Shown: in pieces, positions 9,071 through 19,100 of the stretch
Layout of the letters: every line of letters starts with the position of its first letter
Numbering within the stretch: position 1 is the stretch's first letter
Assembly: GCA_963575745.1 (NCBI GenBank)
Contig: CAUYUJ010006524.1
Span: 120,001 to 184,000, forward strand
Source of the DNA: Prorocentrum cordatum
Lineage: Eukaryota > Sar > Dinophyceae > Prorocentrales > Prorocentraceae
Length of the DNA: 64,000 nucleotides
Reading direction: 5' to 3'
The notes under the pieces: generated by a model
The model's input: only the letters and a program-made list of their open reading frames with translations
The model's database searches: none
What the model was told of the DNA's origin: nothing
Translations under genes and position numbers: made by a program

Positions 9071-9397
9071 AAGGGATGGGAGGAGGGAGGAGGGGGAGGC
9101 GGAATGAGTGAGTGACGCGGGGCGCTGTCTCTTCAAAACGAGGACACAACAACAGGTTGGTTGGGAGCAAATACCAACGAAACCAAGCACATACACCGGG
9201 AATGGCCGTGCGAGGGATGGCAATCCCATCGAAGCGTTGGAGGAACATGTGTGTGAGTGCGTGTCCTAGCTGCTCGGCTGTCGGCAACGCTTGAATTTGG
9301 CAGACCTCCAGCTCTGTTCATGCTCCCACAGCAGGTGATCAACTTCTGCCTTGAGCGAATTTCACCTCAGTTCTGCTTGACACGCTTGCTGAATTCG

Positions 9398-9609
9398 TCT
9401 AGGCCTCCCAGATGGGGTCCGAACAGAAGGTGTCGGAGGATGGCGCCGCGTCGCTGGTGCATCATCGATGCCGCTCGATGTGGAGCTCGATTTTCTCCAC
9501 GCTATCTTCGCCGATGCACCGCCGACGTCGCCGATGCATCCTCGATGCATCGGCGATGCGGCGCGATCCTCCGACCCCACCTTCTCGGACCCCATCTAGG
9601 AGGCCTCTA
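9398..9609. mobile_element. Family A TIR element, stand-alone copy (212 bp)
   Basis: Starts TCTAGGCCTCCCAGATGGGG and ends CCCCATCTAGGAGGCCTCTA, an almost perfect inverted pair. Flanked by ATTCG (9393-9397) and ATCCG (9610-9614), a 5-bp target duplication with one change. The interior has GATGC/GCATC palindromes (CGATGCATCGGCGATGCGGC) shared with the intron copy at 4907 and the copy at 10822. No protein-coding capacity, so non-autonomous. Confidence 0.85.
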
Positions 9610-9629
9610 ATCCGTCAGCGCGCCGTAGG

Positions 9630-9870
9630 ACAAGTGCGTGTGTGTGTGTGTGTGCGTGTGTGTGTGTGTGTGTGCGCGCATTCACATGTGGGCGCATTGG
9701 CGACTTGAGTTTCCTTTTGTGCGTGGTGATGCGCTCGCTGTCGACAGCGACGTGAGGCGCACACCCTCCCCGTGTGTCGTACTATCCCGGGGGGGGTACG
9801 TGGGCGATGGTCTCTCTCTCTCTCTCTCTATTTGCGTCTCTCTCTCTCTCTCTCTCTCTGCGTCTCTCTG
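9630..9870. repeat. (GT)n at about 9633-9676 and (CT)n at about 9811-9860
   Basis: Two dinucleotide microsatellites separated by about 130 bases of unique-looking sequence. No gene. Confidence 0.9.
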
Positions 9871-10345
9871 CTCCTGTGTTTGCGTGGTGCTGCCCGCACG
9901 ACACGTGAGCGACGACCACCGGCCTCCTCCTCGGGCGTGGCGCATGCCGGCAGGCTGTGCTGACTTCGCCGCGTGCGCCTCGGTTCGCCCCCCTCCCCGG
10001 CATCACGACGTCCTCCCCCTTGGCTTGAGGGGCAATTCTCAGGAGGGGACAGCACACACAGACAAAATTCATCGTCGACTCCCAGGAAAAACATCGGGAA
10101 ATATGGGAAGTGTGTGGGGGGACGATGAAGAACCCACAACTCACAGGAACGTGTGGGAGAATCCTGGGATTTGCGTCTACGTCTTTGTCTGTGCCTGGGC
10201 CCCTTGGAGCTCTGTGGGTGCCCCCGCGGAGCCTCTCGCGCACGCGCCGGCGGCGCCGCCCGGATCGAAGCGACCGCGCGCGCACCTACGCACGTGCTCA
10301 CGCCTGCGACCTCCGGCGCGCGGGCCCACGGCCTCCACGACGAGT
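9871..10345. other. GC-rich spacer, no gene assigned
   Basis: Several overlapping open frames on both strands without recognisable domain content. Confidence 0.4.
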
Positions 10346-10572
10346 CAGAGCCCCGAATCATCAGGGGTAACTCGGGTCAGGGATAACTCGGGTTCGTTTT
10401 TCGGGAGTCCGAACCCGAGTTATCCCGGACCCGAGTTACCCCGGATAACTCGGGCGTCCAGAGCCCCGAATCATCAGGGGTAACTCGGGTCAGGGATAAC
10501 TCGGGTTCGTTTTTCGGGAACCCAAACCCGAGTTACCCCGGACCCGAGTTACCCCGGATAACTCGGGCGCCC
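10346..10572. repeat. Tandem duplication (113-bp period) of a long hairpin
   Basis: Each unit contains GGGGTAACTCGGGTCAGGGA then TAACTCGGGTTCG, a TTTTTCGGGA-type loop, and the near-perfect complement CGAACCCGAGTTATCCC / GACCCGAGTTACCCC. Arms are about 32 bases with one or two mismatches. Two units are adjacent, and ACTCGGG recurs throughout. Confidence 0.85.
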
Positions 10573-10648
10573 AAACGAGGGTTCCGGCATGGCGTGGCGC
10601 GTACCGCTCCCTGGGTCCTGGGCCTCCAGGATGGGGCCGGAGGGCGGC

Positions 10649-10821
10649 AGGGGCCCGACCACAAGAAGCCTTCCGCAAGGGACCCAGCCCTGAGACCCCA
10701 GGACGTCCCGCGATCTCGGTGTGGGAGCGTCACGCTTTCCGTCGCAAAGCCATCGCGAAAGCCAAGAAACCCATGGCACCCTGGTGGCAAGAAGGGTGTT
10801 TCTTGGCATGGGCCTCCACTG
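10649..10821 (-). mobile_element. Family B TIR element, copy 1 (reverse orientation)
   Basis: Read on the minus strand it starts CAGTGGAGGCCCATGCCAAG and ends CTTGTGGTCGGGCCCCTG. The interior (CCCTGGGTTTCTTGG-like, GTGACGCTCCCACACC, GACGTCCTGGGGTCTCAGG) matches the copies at 13855, 42990 and 59900. It abuts the truncated family A copy at 10822. Confidence 0.75.
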
Positions 10822-11059
10822 TAGATGGGGTCGGGGGATCGCGCCACATCGCCCGTGCATCGCCGATACGGCTCGATGTGGAGACCGATTTCCTTCACGT
10901 CGACGTCGCCGATGCAGCGCCGATGTCGACGATGCATCGCCGATGCATCGCCGATGCCTCGCCGATGCATCGGCGATGCGGCGTGATCCTCCGACCCCAT
11001 CTACTCCGACCCCATCTACTCCGACCCCATCTACTCCGACCCCATCTAGGAGGCCTCTA
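10822..11059. mobile_element. Family A TIR element, copy with tandem end duplication
   Basis: Begins TAGATGGGGTCGGGGGATCG and ends CCCCATCTAGGAGGCCTCTA. The interior matches the 9398 copy (CGATGTGGAGACCGATTTCC, GATGCATCGGCGATGCGGCG). Near the right end the unit CATCTACTCCGACCC is repeated three times. The outermost left bases are lost or replaced by the adjoining family B element. Confidence 0.78.
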
Positions 11060-11745
11060 CTGATTGCCGCGGGATGCTGCCAGCCGAAAACGGAAGTCAT
11101 GAGCAGCAACGTCTGGATCGGACCCGCGCAGGGTGTGCAGCAGATCCCTCTCGCGCAGAAGACCGCCCGAATACCGTCGAAGGCCGCCGAAGAACGACGA
11201 GGGCCGAGAGGCTATCCCAGAAGTCCAACGTCGCGCTTTTCCATCACAGTCGGGGCGCTGAGGGAGGAACTCTTTTTGTTGGGGAGGGGCTCCGTGTTCC
11301 TTAATTGTTTCGCAGTTTGACTCAGGTGTTCTTTAGATTTTCGATGGGAAGTCGAAGTTCAGCTTCTGAAGAAAAGGGGCCTCGTTCCTTCTTTAGGGTT
11401 CCTTCGGTCAGCGCCCCGACTGCACGCGGACCCCCGAAGGTCTCGACCCATTCCCGGCGCTGGTGTTTCGTCGCGAGTCGTTGTTTTGACGGTCCAGTGA
11501 GGGCCTGTGCAGAGGCCCAAACTATCGGTTCATTTCGGTCGGACGGCGCTGCTTGCGTACGACGTGCGCCGGACCTGCCTTCGTGGCTCGAAGCCGCCCC
11601 GCTCGGGCGCCCAACTCGGGCGCTCACAGGGGGCCCGGCGGGCCACTGCCTGCGCACGTCAGAGAGGCCCCAACCTGCTGGCGGTGGCGGGGACCGCTCG
11701 GGGGCGTCCAAGGATGATGGGCTCGATTTCCACCACCAGAAGTTG
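11060..11745. other. Spacer with a family J repeat remnant
   Basis: No gene recognised. At about 11428-11500 the sequence GACCCCCGAAGGTCTCGACC ... GAGTCGTTGTTTTGACGG resembles the family J repeat at 23430 and 31258. Confidence 0.45.
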
Positions 11746-11860
11746 GAGGGGGAGGGGGTCCTCCTCCTCCTCCTCCTCCTCGTCCTCCTCCTCCTCCTCG
11801 TCCTCCACCTCCACCTCCTTCCCCCCTCCAACTTATGGTGGTGGTGGTGGTGGAAAACAG
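11746..11860. repeat. (TCC)n and (GGT)n microsatellites
   Basis: Polypyrimidine triplets followed by a short GGT run at about 11834-11850. Confidence 0.9.
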
Positions 11861-12179
11861 GCCCATCAAAGGAGGGGGGGTGGCCTCCCTTCCCTCCCCC
11901 TCCCTCCTCCGTGGAGGCCGCCACAGCGCTCAACCGGTGCGTTGTCAAGCAAGCCTGCAGGATGGGCCATCCCTGTTTCATCTGCGCGCTTCCGCTGTGG
12001 CTTCGGCTTCGGCTGTGGGTGCACCGTGAGGCGCCTTCGGGCCAGCTCACCCGAGTCGGTTTTCCGCTCACCCCCCAGTGTCCTGGGGCCCGTTCTGACC
12101 AGGACTCCGAGGGGAACCCGGCCGTGGCGGCGTAAGACCCCCTCGGGAAGCCCACGGAAGGAGTGAGCGCCAAATTGCC

Positions 12180-12344
12180 GACACACGCGCAGCAGACACA
12201 CGAGCAGCAGCACAGCACCAGAGAGCATCATCGAGAGCAGCAGCAGCAGCACCATCATCATCCTCACCATCATCAGCATCATCATCAGCAACATCGTCCT
12301 CTTCATCATCAGCATCATCATCACCACCATCACCAGCATCCTCA

Positions 12345-12410
<66 letters not shown>

Positions 12411-12411
12411 A

Positions 12412-12444
<33 letters not shown>

Positions 12445-12575
12445 CATCATCCTCATCATCCTCATCATCCTCATCATCCTCATCATCCTCATCATCATCA
12501 GCATCGCCACCATCACAATCATCATCACCAGCATCATCACCATCAGCAGCATCATCATCAGCATCAGGTCCTGCG
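12180..12575. repeat. (CAT)n / (CGT)n / (CATCCT)n compound microsatellite
   Basis: Triplet repeat that gives poly-His, poly-Ile or poly-Ser frames on + and Met/Asp frames on -. A CGT stretch lies at about 12376-12410 and a CATCCT hexamer stretch at about 12440-12490. No coding evidence. Confidence 0.93.
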
Positions 12576-13538
12576 ACAGTAGGGCCTCGGGCCAGAGTGG
12601 GGCCCTCCAGGACTCCAGGGCTGGCTTCTGAACAGCGTCTCTTCTTGCTGGGCCATGGGGCCAGGGTTGCAGACCAGCCGCGGCGACGAAGCAAGAGCAG
12701 AGTCCACAGCAAACTCGGGAACCTCGAACCTTTCGAGCTTCGTAGGCGTCGCTATTCGAACTTAATCCCGTAGACACTAGTGCCCCGTAAAGGGCGCCCC
12801 AAACGCCGAAAACCCGACTCTTCTCGTCGTGATTGTGCTGGCGACGCGCAGGTCTGGACAGTTGTTTTCGAAGGGAGGAGAAGCGACACCACCACCATCT
12901 GGCCCCAGGAAGGTTGTCCACAATGCCAACCCGACCTGGCGATTCGAGATTTCTCTGGCGTGACGCCGCAAAACAGGGGGACCACACCAGAAGCAAGACC
13001 CTTCCTCGGTAGCAACTCATGGGAGCCTGGTATGTCCTCGCAACTCCATCCTTAGAGTGCATTGGCGTGCGCTAGCGTCTGAGAGTCGACAAGAAAGCGG
13101 CGACTTAGCGTCGGTTAGCGTCGATTCGCAAGAGCCAGCAAGACGGCATAGGAGGCTCTCTGAGTTGCCACAGTCTGAGTTGCCACAGAACCTTCTCTGG
13201 CGCCCGGCGACGGTGGTGGCGGTGCCGAACTCCTTCGCTTCCCTAGGGTCTGGCCCCCGCGGCTGCCGCGGCCCTCCCCCGCACCTCCCGCTGGCCAAAG
13301 GGTGCGCTCTGACCAGAGCGCCGATGGAAATCTGGCCGTGACGACGAAGCCCACGAAGGAGTCGGGGCGGAATGCGCACAAGAGCCCCCTCTGAGCTCCT
13401 CGGAGTCCGAACCCCGAGGCTCGAGCCTCGAAGCTCTCAAGGTCCAGGAACCCTGCTGGCCTCACCGTGTCTCCCAGTGCCGCCTCTGGGCGCCCGCCGG
13501 CCAGGGGGGTGGGCTCTCTCTCCCCTTTTACCGGCTCT
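12576..13538. other. Spacer, no gene assigned
   Basis: Moderate GC sequence with short ORFs on both strands and no recognisable domain. A small tandem repeat occurs near 13155-13195 (GAGTTGCCACAGTCTGAGTT). Confidence 0.4.
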
Positions 13539-13662
13539 GCGTGAGAGTGGCGTGGCCCGTGGTGCGGGCCCATTGGGGTCTCTCCTGCACAAGCTTGCGC
13601 GCTTGGACTTGGCTTCCACGCGGCCCTTTTTCTCGAGCCGCGCACCACAGGTCATTCTTGCA
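13539..13662. mobile_element. Family F TIR element, copy 1 (diverged)
   Basis: Begins GCGTGAGAGTGGCGTGGCCC and ends CACCACAGGTCATTCTTGCA, a degraded version of the element at 59720-59890 (ACGTAAGAGTGACCCC ... GGTCACTCTTGCGTG). It shares the internal GGTGCGGGCCCATTGGGG and CCGCGCACCA motifs. Immediately followed by a family E element. Confidence 0.6.
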
Positions 13663-13854
13663 CACGGCAGGTTCGCGTCGTGCCGACAGGCGGCGACCCC
13701 GCCGCCTGCGTTCAACGTTGAACGCCACCGGCGACCAAAAATCGGCCGATGTTGAACGATCTCACGTTTCGGAAACGGTCGATTGTTCAAGTTCGAGCGC
13801 TCCCCGCGGTGTCAGAAACCAACGCCGAGGTCGGCCCGACGCGAGCCTGCCGTG
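13663..13854. mobile_element. Family E TIR element, copy 1
   Basis: About 192 bp with a 25-bp inverted terminus. The left end is CACGGCAGGTTCGCGTCGTG; the right end, read on the minus strand, is CACGGCAGGCTCGCGTCGGG. The interior (GATGTTGAACGATC, CGTTTCGGAAACGG, CCCCGCGGTGTCAG) matches 61917-62106. It separates a family F and a family B element that are directly adjacent at 59.7-60.1 kb. Confidence 0.78.
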
Positions 13855-14030
13855 CAGTGGGGGCCCATGCCAAGAGACACCCTGCTTCCCTCCAGGGTGC
13901 CCTGCGTTTCCTGGGTTTCGATGGCTCTGCGGCGGAGAGCGTGACGCCCCCACGCCAAGAATCAGCGGACGTCCTGGGGTCCCACGGTTGGGTTTCTTGT
14001 GGAGGGTTTCTTGTGGACTGGCCTCCACTG
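13855..14030 (+). mobile_element. Family B TIR element, copy 2
   Basis: Starts CAGTGGGGGCCCATGCCAAG and ends TTCTTGTGGACTGGCCTCCACTG. Contains CCAGGGTGCCCTG, the GTGACGCCCCCACGCC segment and GACGTCCTGGGGTC, as in copies 1, 3 and 4. About 176 bp, no coding capacity. Confidence 0.8.
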
Positions 14031-14202
14031 TAGTGAAGACGTGGCCTCACTGAAGTCACCGTCTTCGCATTCGGGATCGTAGACTTGGGCGGTTTGGTTT
14101 GGTACATCTGTAGAGAAGACCCCCTGTCCCTACTTCGTTGGCCCTCCTAACTTAGGTCCCCTCCCAAAGGGTTAAGGGTTTCTTGTGGACTGGCCCCCAC
14201 TG
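14031..14202. mobile_element. Family D element, copy 1, plus a duplicated family B end
   Basis: GAAGACGTGGCCTCACTGAA opens with a palindrome (CCGTCTTC). The body GGGCGGTTTGGTTTGGTACA ... AGAGAAGACCCCC and the tail CCCCTCCCAAAGGGTTAA match 51466-51612. At 14173-14202 the last 27-29 bases of family B (GGGTTTCTTGTGGACTGGCC, then CCCACTG) occur a second time, so D1 sits between two copies of the B terminus. Confidence 0.65.
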
Positions 14203-14389
14203 CAGAGACACTCCCGAGCGTAGCCGACGCTTCCCTCTCCTGGCGTGCACGCGAGAGCGACCCTCCGTCGGAGTGGCCTCCGGCGCGCTGCCTCCCCCTG
14301 CGGGCGCGAGGTGGGGCTGGGCTCGGGCACGCACCCCGAGGTCCGACGCCGTAAACAAGATTGCAACATCGCAAGCTCATCACGACCGG

Positions 14390-14750
14390 AGCCTTCTCCT
14401 CCTCCTTCTCCTCCTCCTCCTCCTCCTCCTCCTCCTCATCCCCCTTCTCCCTCCGGAGGCTGCCAGAACGTTCATTGGTCAAAGTTGGCTCCGCTAGACT
14501 CGAGCCCCCCCCAGCCCGACTTGAGGGACCCCCAGCTCGACCTGAGGTACCCCAGCAGGCGTCGAACTCAAGCCTCTTCAACCAGACTTCCTCGCCGTTC
14601 CCGAGGAGGTGGACGACGACGACGACGATGACGACGACGACGACGACGACGACGACGAGGACGACGAGGACGACGAGGACGACGAGGACGACGAGTAGGA
14701 GTAGGAGTAGGAGTAGGAGTAGGAGTAGGAGTAGGAGTCAAGCTAGCCAG
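14390..14750. repeat. Compound microsatellite: (TCC)n, (GAC)n, (AGGAGT)n
   Basis: TCC triplets at about 14395-14445, GAC/GACGAG triplets at about 14608-14695, and an AGTAGG hexamer run at about 14695-14740. Confidence 0.9.
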
Positions 14751-14994
14751 CTCGAGCGAGTCAAGCATGGCATGCCCAGTCCCACCCGCCCTCCCACAAC
14801 ATAAGAAGCAAAGCTGGCACAACTGGGGGCCGAAGTCACACCGGCCAGCCGGTTTGGTACAGCTGATGCGGCCGCGATGGCGGTTGCCGACGGGAACTGG
14901 CGAGCGCGTGTTGAATGCCGCGCACGCATTGCCAGACGAGTCGAGAATGGCCCGGTACACCGCAGGAAGCCTGAAGGCCCCAACTTGTATTGTT

Positions 14995-15790
14995 TTTTTA
15001 TAAAGGGGGGGTTTGGATGGGCGGGCGCGGGGTGTGCGCCGCATCCCATTCCTGCCAAGCATTTTGCGACGTGGACGACAGGACGTCCATGCTGAGAGGA
15101 AAAACGTTGGTGCGCGGCGCCGAGGCGAGAGCGACATGTCACCCCTTCGCGCGGGGTGTGCACCGCGTCCCATTCCTGCCACGCATTTTGCGACGTGACG
15201 ACAGCACGACCATGTTGACAAGAAAAACAAAAACTGTGTATTGTCTTTTGCAGATTAGAATGGGACGGATTGGATGGGCGGGCGCGGGGTGTGCGCCGCG
15301 TCCCATTCCTGCTATGCATTTTGCGACGTGGACGACAGGACGTCCATGCGACGGTGCCAATGACGGCGACGACTCTAGAAGGATTTGAGCATGCGCTCGC
15401 GGCGACGCGCGCGCATGTCGCCCGCGTGGTATTTTTTGCACAGGATTCGCGGCCTGGGTGCATGACAGAGCATCGCGAGTGCACCGCGCGATGACGTGAA
15501 ATCGCTGGATTTGACCGAATTCTTAAGATTCCTATGGTTTTCCTATGATTTCAGCAAGAGAGCGGATTTTGTTTTTGTGAAAAAAAAACATTGGGTTTTT
15601 GATGTTTTTATGTTGAAATGCTTGCAAACACACGGTGTTCGGTAGGATTCTGACATGAACGCGCGCGTGTGCTCTTTGTGGTTTTTTTGCAATGGATTAT
15701 CGCCGTGGACGACAGGACGTCCATGTCGAGAGGAAAAAATAAGAAACATGTTGATTTTGTATTGTTTTTTACAGGTTAGGATGGGACCAC
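14995..15790. repeat. Imperfect direct repeat around CCCATTCCTGCCAAGCATTTTGCGACG
   Basis: Three closely related blocks start near 15018, 15160 and 15275 (GGGCGCGGGGTGTGCGCCGC, then TCCCATTCCTGC and GACGACAGGACGTCCATG). A fourth, partial block at about 15700-15785 keeps GACAGGACGTCCATG and ends TTACAGGTTAGGATGGGA. Spacing is 115-140 bases. Small ORFs inside it are by-products. Confidence 0.75.
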
Positions 15791-16130
15791 CCGGATGCGG
15801 CCCCTATCGGCCGGCCTGAGGGGGGAGTAGGAGTATATTCTAATAAGGAATAAGGATAGGAGTGGGAGTGGGAGTGGGAGTGGGAGTGGGAGTGGGAGGA
15901 GGTGGAGGAGGAGGAGGAGGAGGAGGAGGAGGAGGAACCATAACCATTTTGGCCTCAAGACGGGAACTCCTCCCCGTCCCGTCTTCCGAGGTTCGAGGGT
16001 CGAGGTGTAAGGGCAGCCCCTTTTCCAGGCCTGGTTGCCTCGGCCCAGCTTTCAGCGTTCGCCGCGTTCTTTGTGAGCTTCGTTCGCTCTTTCTGAGTAC
16101 AGTGGTGTACAACCGCTAGCGCGGTGGGGG
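15791..16130. other. (GGGAGT)n and (GGA)n microsatellite with spacer
   Basis: The repeat runs from about 15855 to 15935. The rest is unassigned sequence just 5' of the large LINE. Confidence 0.75.
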
Positions 16131-16136
16131 TCAATT

Positions 16137-19100
16137 TCATGGTGGACTGGGCCCGATTTGCGCCACATGCGGATGCAAGAAGAACCCGTTCATGTCACGT
16201 TCTGCTCTGATTGTCGGTATCCTCATTCTGTCCTTCGTGGTGGTCAGCCTCGTCAGTGGTAGGGGGGAGTTTGGGGTCAACAGGATCGTGGAGGAAAGCG
16301 GGGCCAGCAGTATCGTGAGGAAAACAAGGGGAAGGACCAGCGCCAGTCCCAGCCGAACCCCATCGACGACCTCCATCGGCTGAAGCATTTGGCGGATGGC
16401 AAGAACAAGGATCTCCCCTCGCATGCTGTACGTGAGATCATCAGTTCGTCATGGGACATTATTCTCTCAGAGAAGCACGAGTCTACCCCCGCCAGCCAGA
16501 AGCTCGCCAAGGTGGAGCAGGAGGCTAGGCGTCGGGAGAAGAGGGCATCGAACATGGCAGCGCCTCTTGGAAATCGCACTTCTGACAGTACCGACCTCCA
16601 GGACAAGCGTGATCAGTTGGCTTCCGACTTGGTGCGGGGGAGGTTGAAGTTGGCTGGGGCACGCAAGAAAGTTATTGTACCCACCGTCGTACTTGTGCTG
16701 CCCAAGGGTCTATGAATTTGCGCAGCACCTCGATGCCTTCAAGACACATATCTCGGGGTTGGGTGGCCAGAACGATCCAGCCGCTTTTCGTTGCCTGCTC
16801 GGCCCTGGTGTCTAAGTTCAGTGAGGTGTTTCGTCCCGCTCCTGAAGGGAATTCAGGACCAGTTTGGGAGGATGCACCTGATGCAGGTGACGCCCCACCC
16901 GTTCCGGAGCAGCCCATGCAGGTTGACGAGAAGGATTGGGGGCAGGAATTGGCTTCAGTCGGCGGCCTGCCAGAATCGCACAGGAGAGCTCTCCCCGAGG
17001 CTTTTCGCACCCAGGCGAAGAAGGCCAGGCACAGATCGCCAGGCCCACGCGCGCCAGGGACACGCAACCACCCCAGTGGCTCGGACCCGGACCAGCTCGA
17101 AGTCTCTTCCTGAACACGCTGCTCATGACAGAGGGCATCGGCAGTGTAGAATATGTGGCGCTACGTTGAGATCTTCGGGTACCCCAGGTCCGAGAGCGAT
17201 GGGGTGAGGATCATCAACTCCGGCAGCATCAGCGGCTTCTGGAGCATCAGCAGCAGCATCAGCACCATCATCTTGTGAGTCATCGAAGCTCCCCTCTGTT
17301 TCAACGAAATCTTTCGTCACGTTTAACGGGGGTAGCTGGCAAAAAGCTGCGCAGGATGAAACCAATGGGACTTCTCGGACTCCGAGAGGCCTCGGAATTC
17401 GCGAGCTGCTGAAAAGGGACCCAGGCCTCGATGCGTTTCCTTCAGGAACATAAGCTTCGGGGAGGGCTCCTGCAGAGCACTGCCAGCCTCCAGAGGTCTG
17501 GGTGGCCTGTCTTCACTTCGGATCGCCTGTCTACGGAGTTGGGTAATCCACCTGGAGGGGCCATGATTGTGGCTAAAGGCCATGCGGATGTTTGGGTCCC
17601 TCCTGGGATTTTCAGCTGCTTAGTTAATGGGCGTGCTATGTGGTGTTTCATGCGCCATGGACGTCTGGGGCTTGTTGCGCTGTGTTCCGTTTACTTCAAA
17701 GACTCCATTGGGTCTCTCGGGGCGAACCTCATGGTCCTAGAGGCTATCGCCAAGGGCATCATAGGTCTCAACCTCATTTTTTTTTGTTTTTTTTCATTGG
17801 TGGGGAGCTTCAATATTAAACCAGGTGCAGTGGCCGCGTGGGAACCTCTCGGCAAGCTGCAGGGGCTGGTTCGAGCTCTGGCAATCCCCACTTACGTTGC
17901 CGACGACGCAGCCGCCACAATAGACTACTTCATCTTGCGCCGCCTGCTCGCCATCTTTCTAGCGATGTCCTCGTGGATTTGCCTCAGCCCGCGCAGGCCT
18001 GTCACTCTCTCCTTCCGCCAGTGTGACGTTGATGTTCGAGTTCGTCTTCCGAAGAAGTACCAGTTCGCCCCCCGCGGAACCTGCCGTGAGACCACCCCGC
18101 GAACCTTCAGATCACAGCGATCTTCGAAGGCGTCTCTGGGATTTTTTCGGAGCAGCTTGAGGGGGGGGTTCTGCCTGCGTGCTTCTCGGCGTATCCCGCG
18201 AGGCTGGCGCCCGGCTTCTGGACGATGCGCACGAGGCTTGGAGGACTCGGGCTTGGAGAGAAGTTCCCGAAGTCACCCGAACCACGGAATGGGTGGAGGA
18301 GCCCCTTTTGAGTTCCAACACGTCAGCATTCGGGCCCTCTTGGCCGCGAAGAGTTACCAACGTGCCTTTCCTGGTAGGGCAATCTCGCGGGTGCTCCATC
18401 GCCTTCGGGGGCTCGAGCGGCGTTTCAGGTCCCAGGCGACCGCGTTCAGTATCGGAGCCACTTGCTTTCTCTGCTCCTACCATAGAAGGGAGGTGCATTT
18501 CGGCGCCATTGGAAGCATGGCTCTGATTTCTGGCATGCGTTCCTTGCTGGGGTTGCTGGCCGGTAATTGCATCCACGGCGCGGTGGCGATCCCTGTTTTT
18601 TGATTGACGAGGTTTGTAGTTTCGTTCAGTCTTGGGAGATGGTTGGACAACTGGAGGAGAGGAAGGAGGCGAAACGGCCCGGGGAAGAATGGCGTTCGGA
18701 TTTAATCAGCAACCAAGGCAAGCAGGCTTACTCTTTCCTACGCGCAGGCGCGGCCCTGCCAGAGGAAGTCGCGCAGATCGATGGCGCATGCTCCAGCGCT
18801 CTACCCTAGCGTCTAGTGGCAGAGCGACGTTTTTGGCAGGCAGCTCCGCGTGCTTCTGAAGCTTCAGCTGGGCCAGGAGGATTGTCTTTCCCTGGTGCAG
18901 CTTCCAGAAAGGTGCCTGGTCCGCCTGGAAGATCTGGAAGTACCCTTTGTCTGCGCTTTCCGATTCTGGTTTGGACTCTTTGGGAGTGATTCATCACTTG
19001 ATGGATATGGTTGGTCAGGCGCCGTTATCCATGCACCAGCTTGCCGTGTCCCCCATGCCGCAGGTCAACGAAGGCCGCCGCCCGATAGGGCACTACAACG

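Noticed and set aside
12163-12582. Poly-His protein
   Set aside because: Pure (CAT)n translation; the Ile and Ser frames are equally open.
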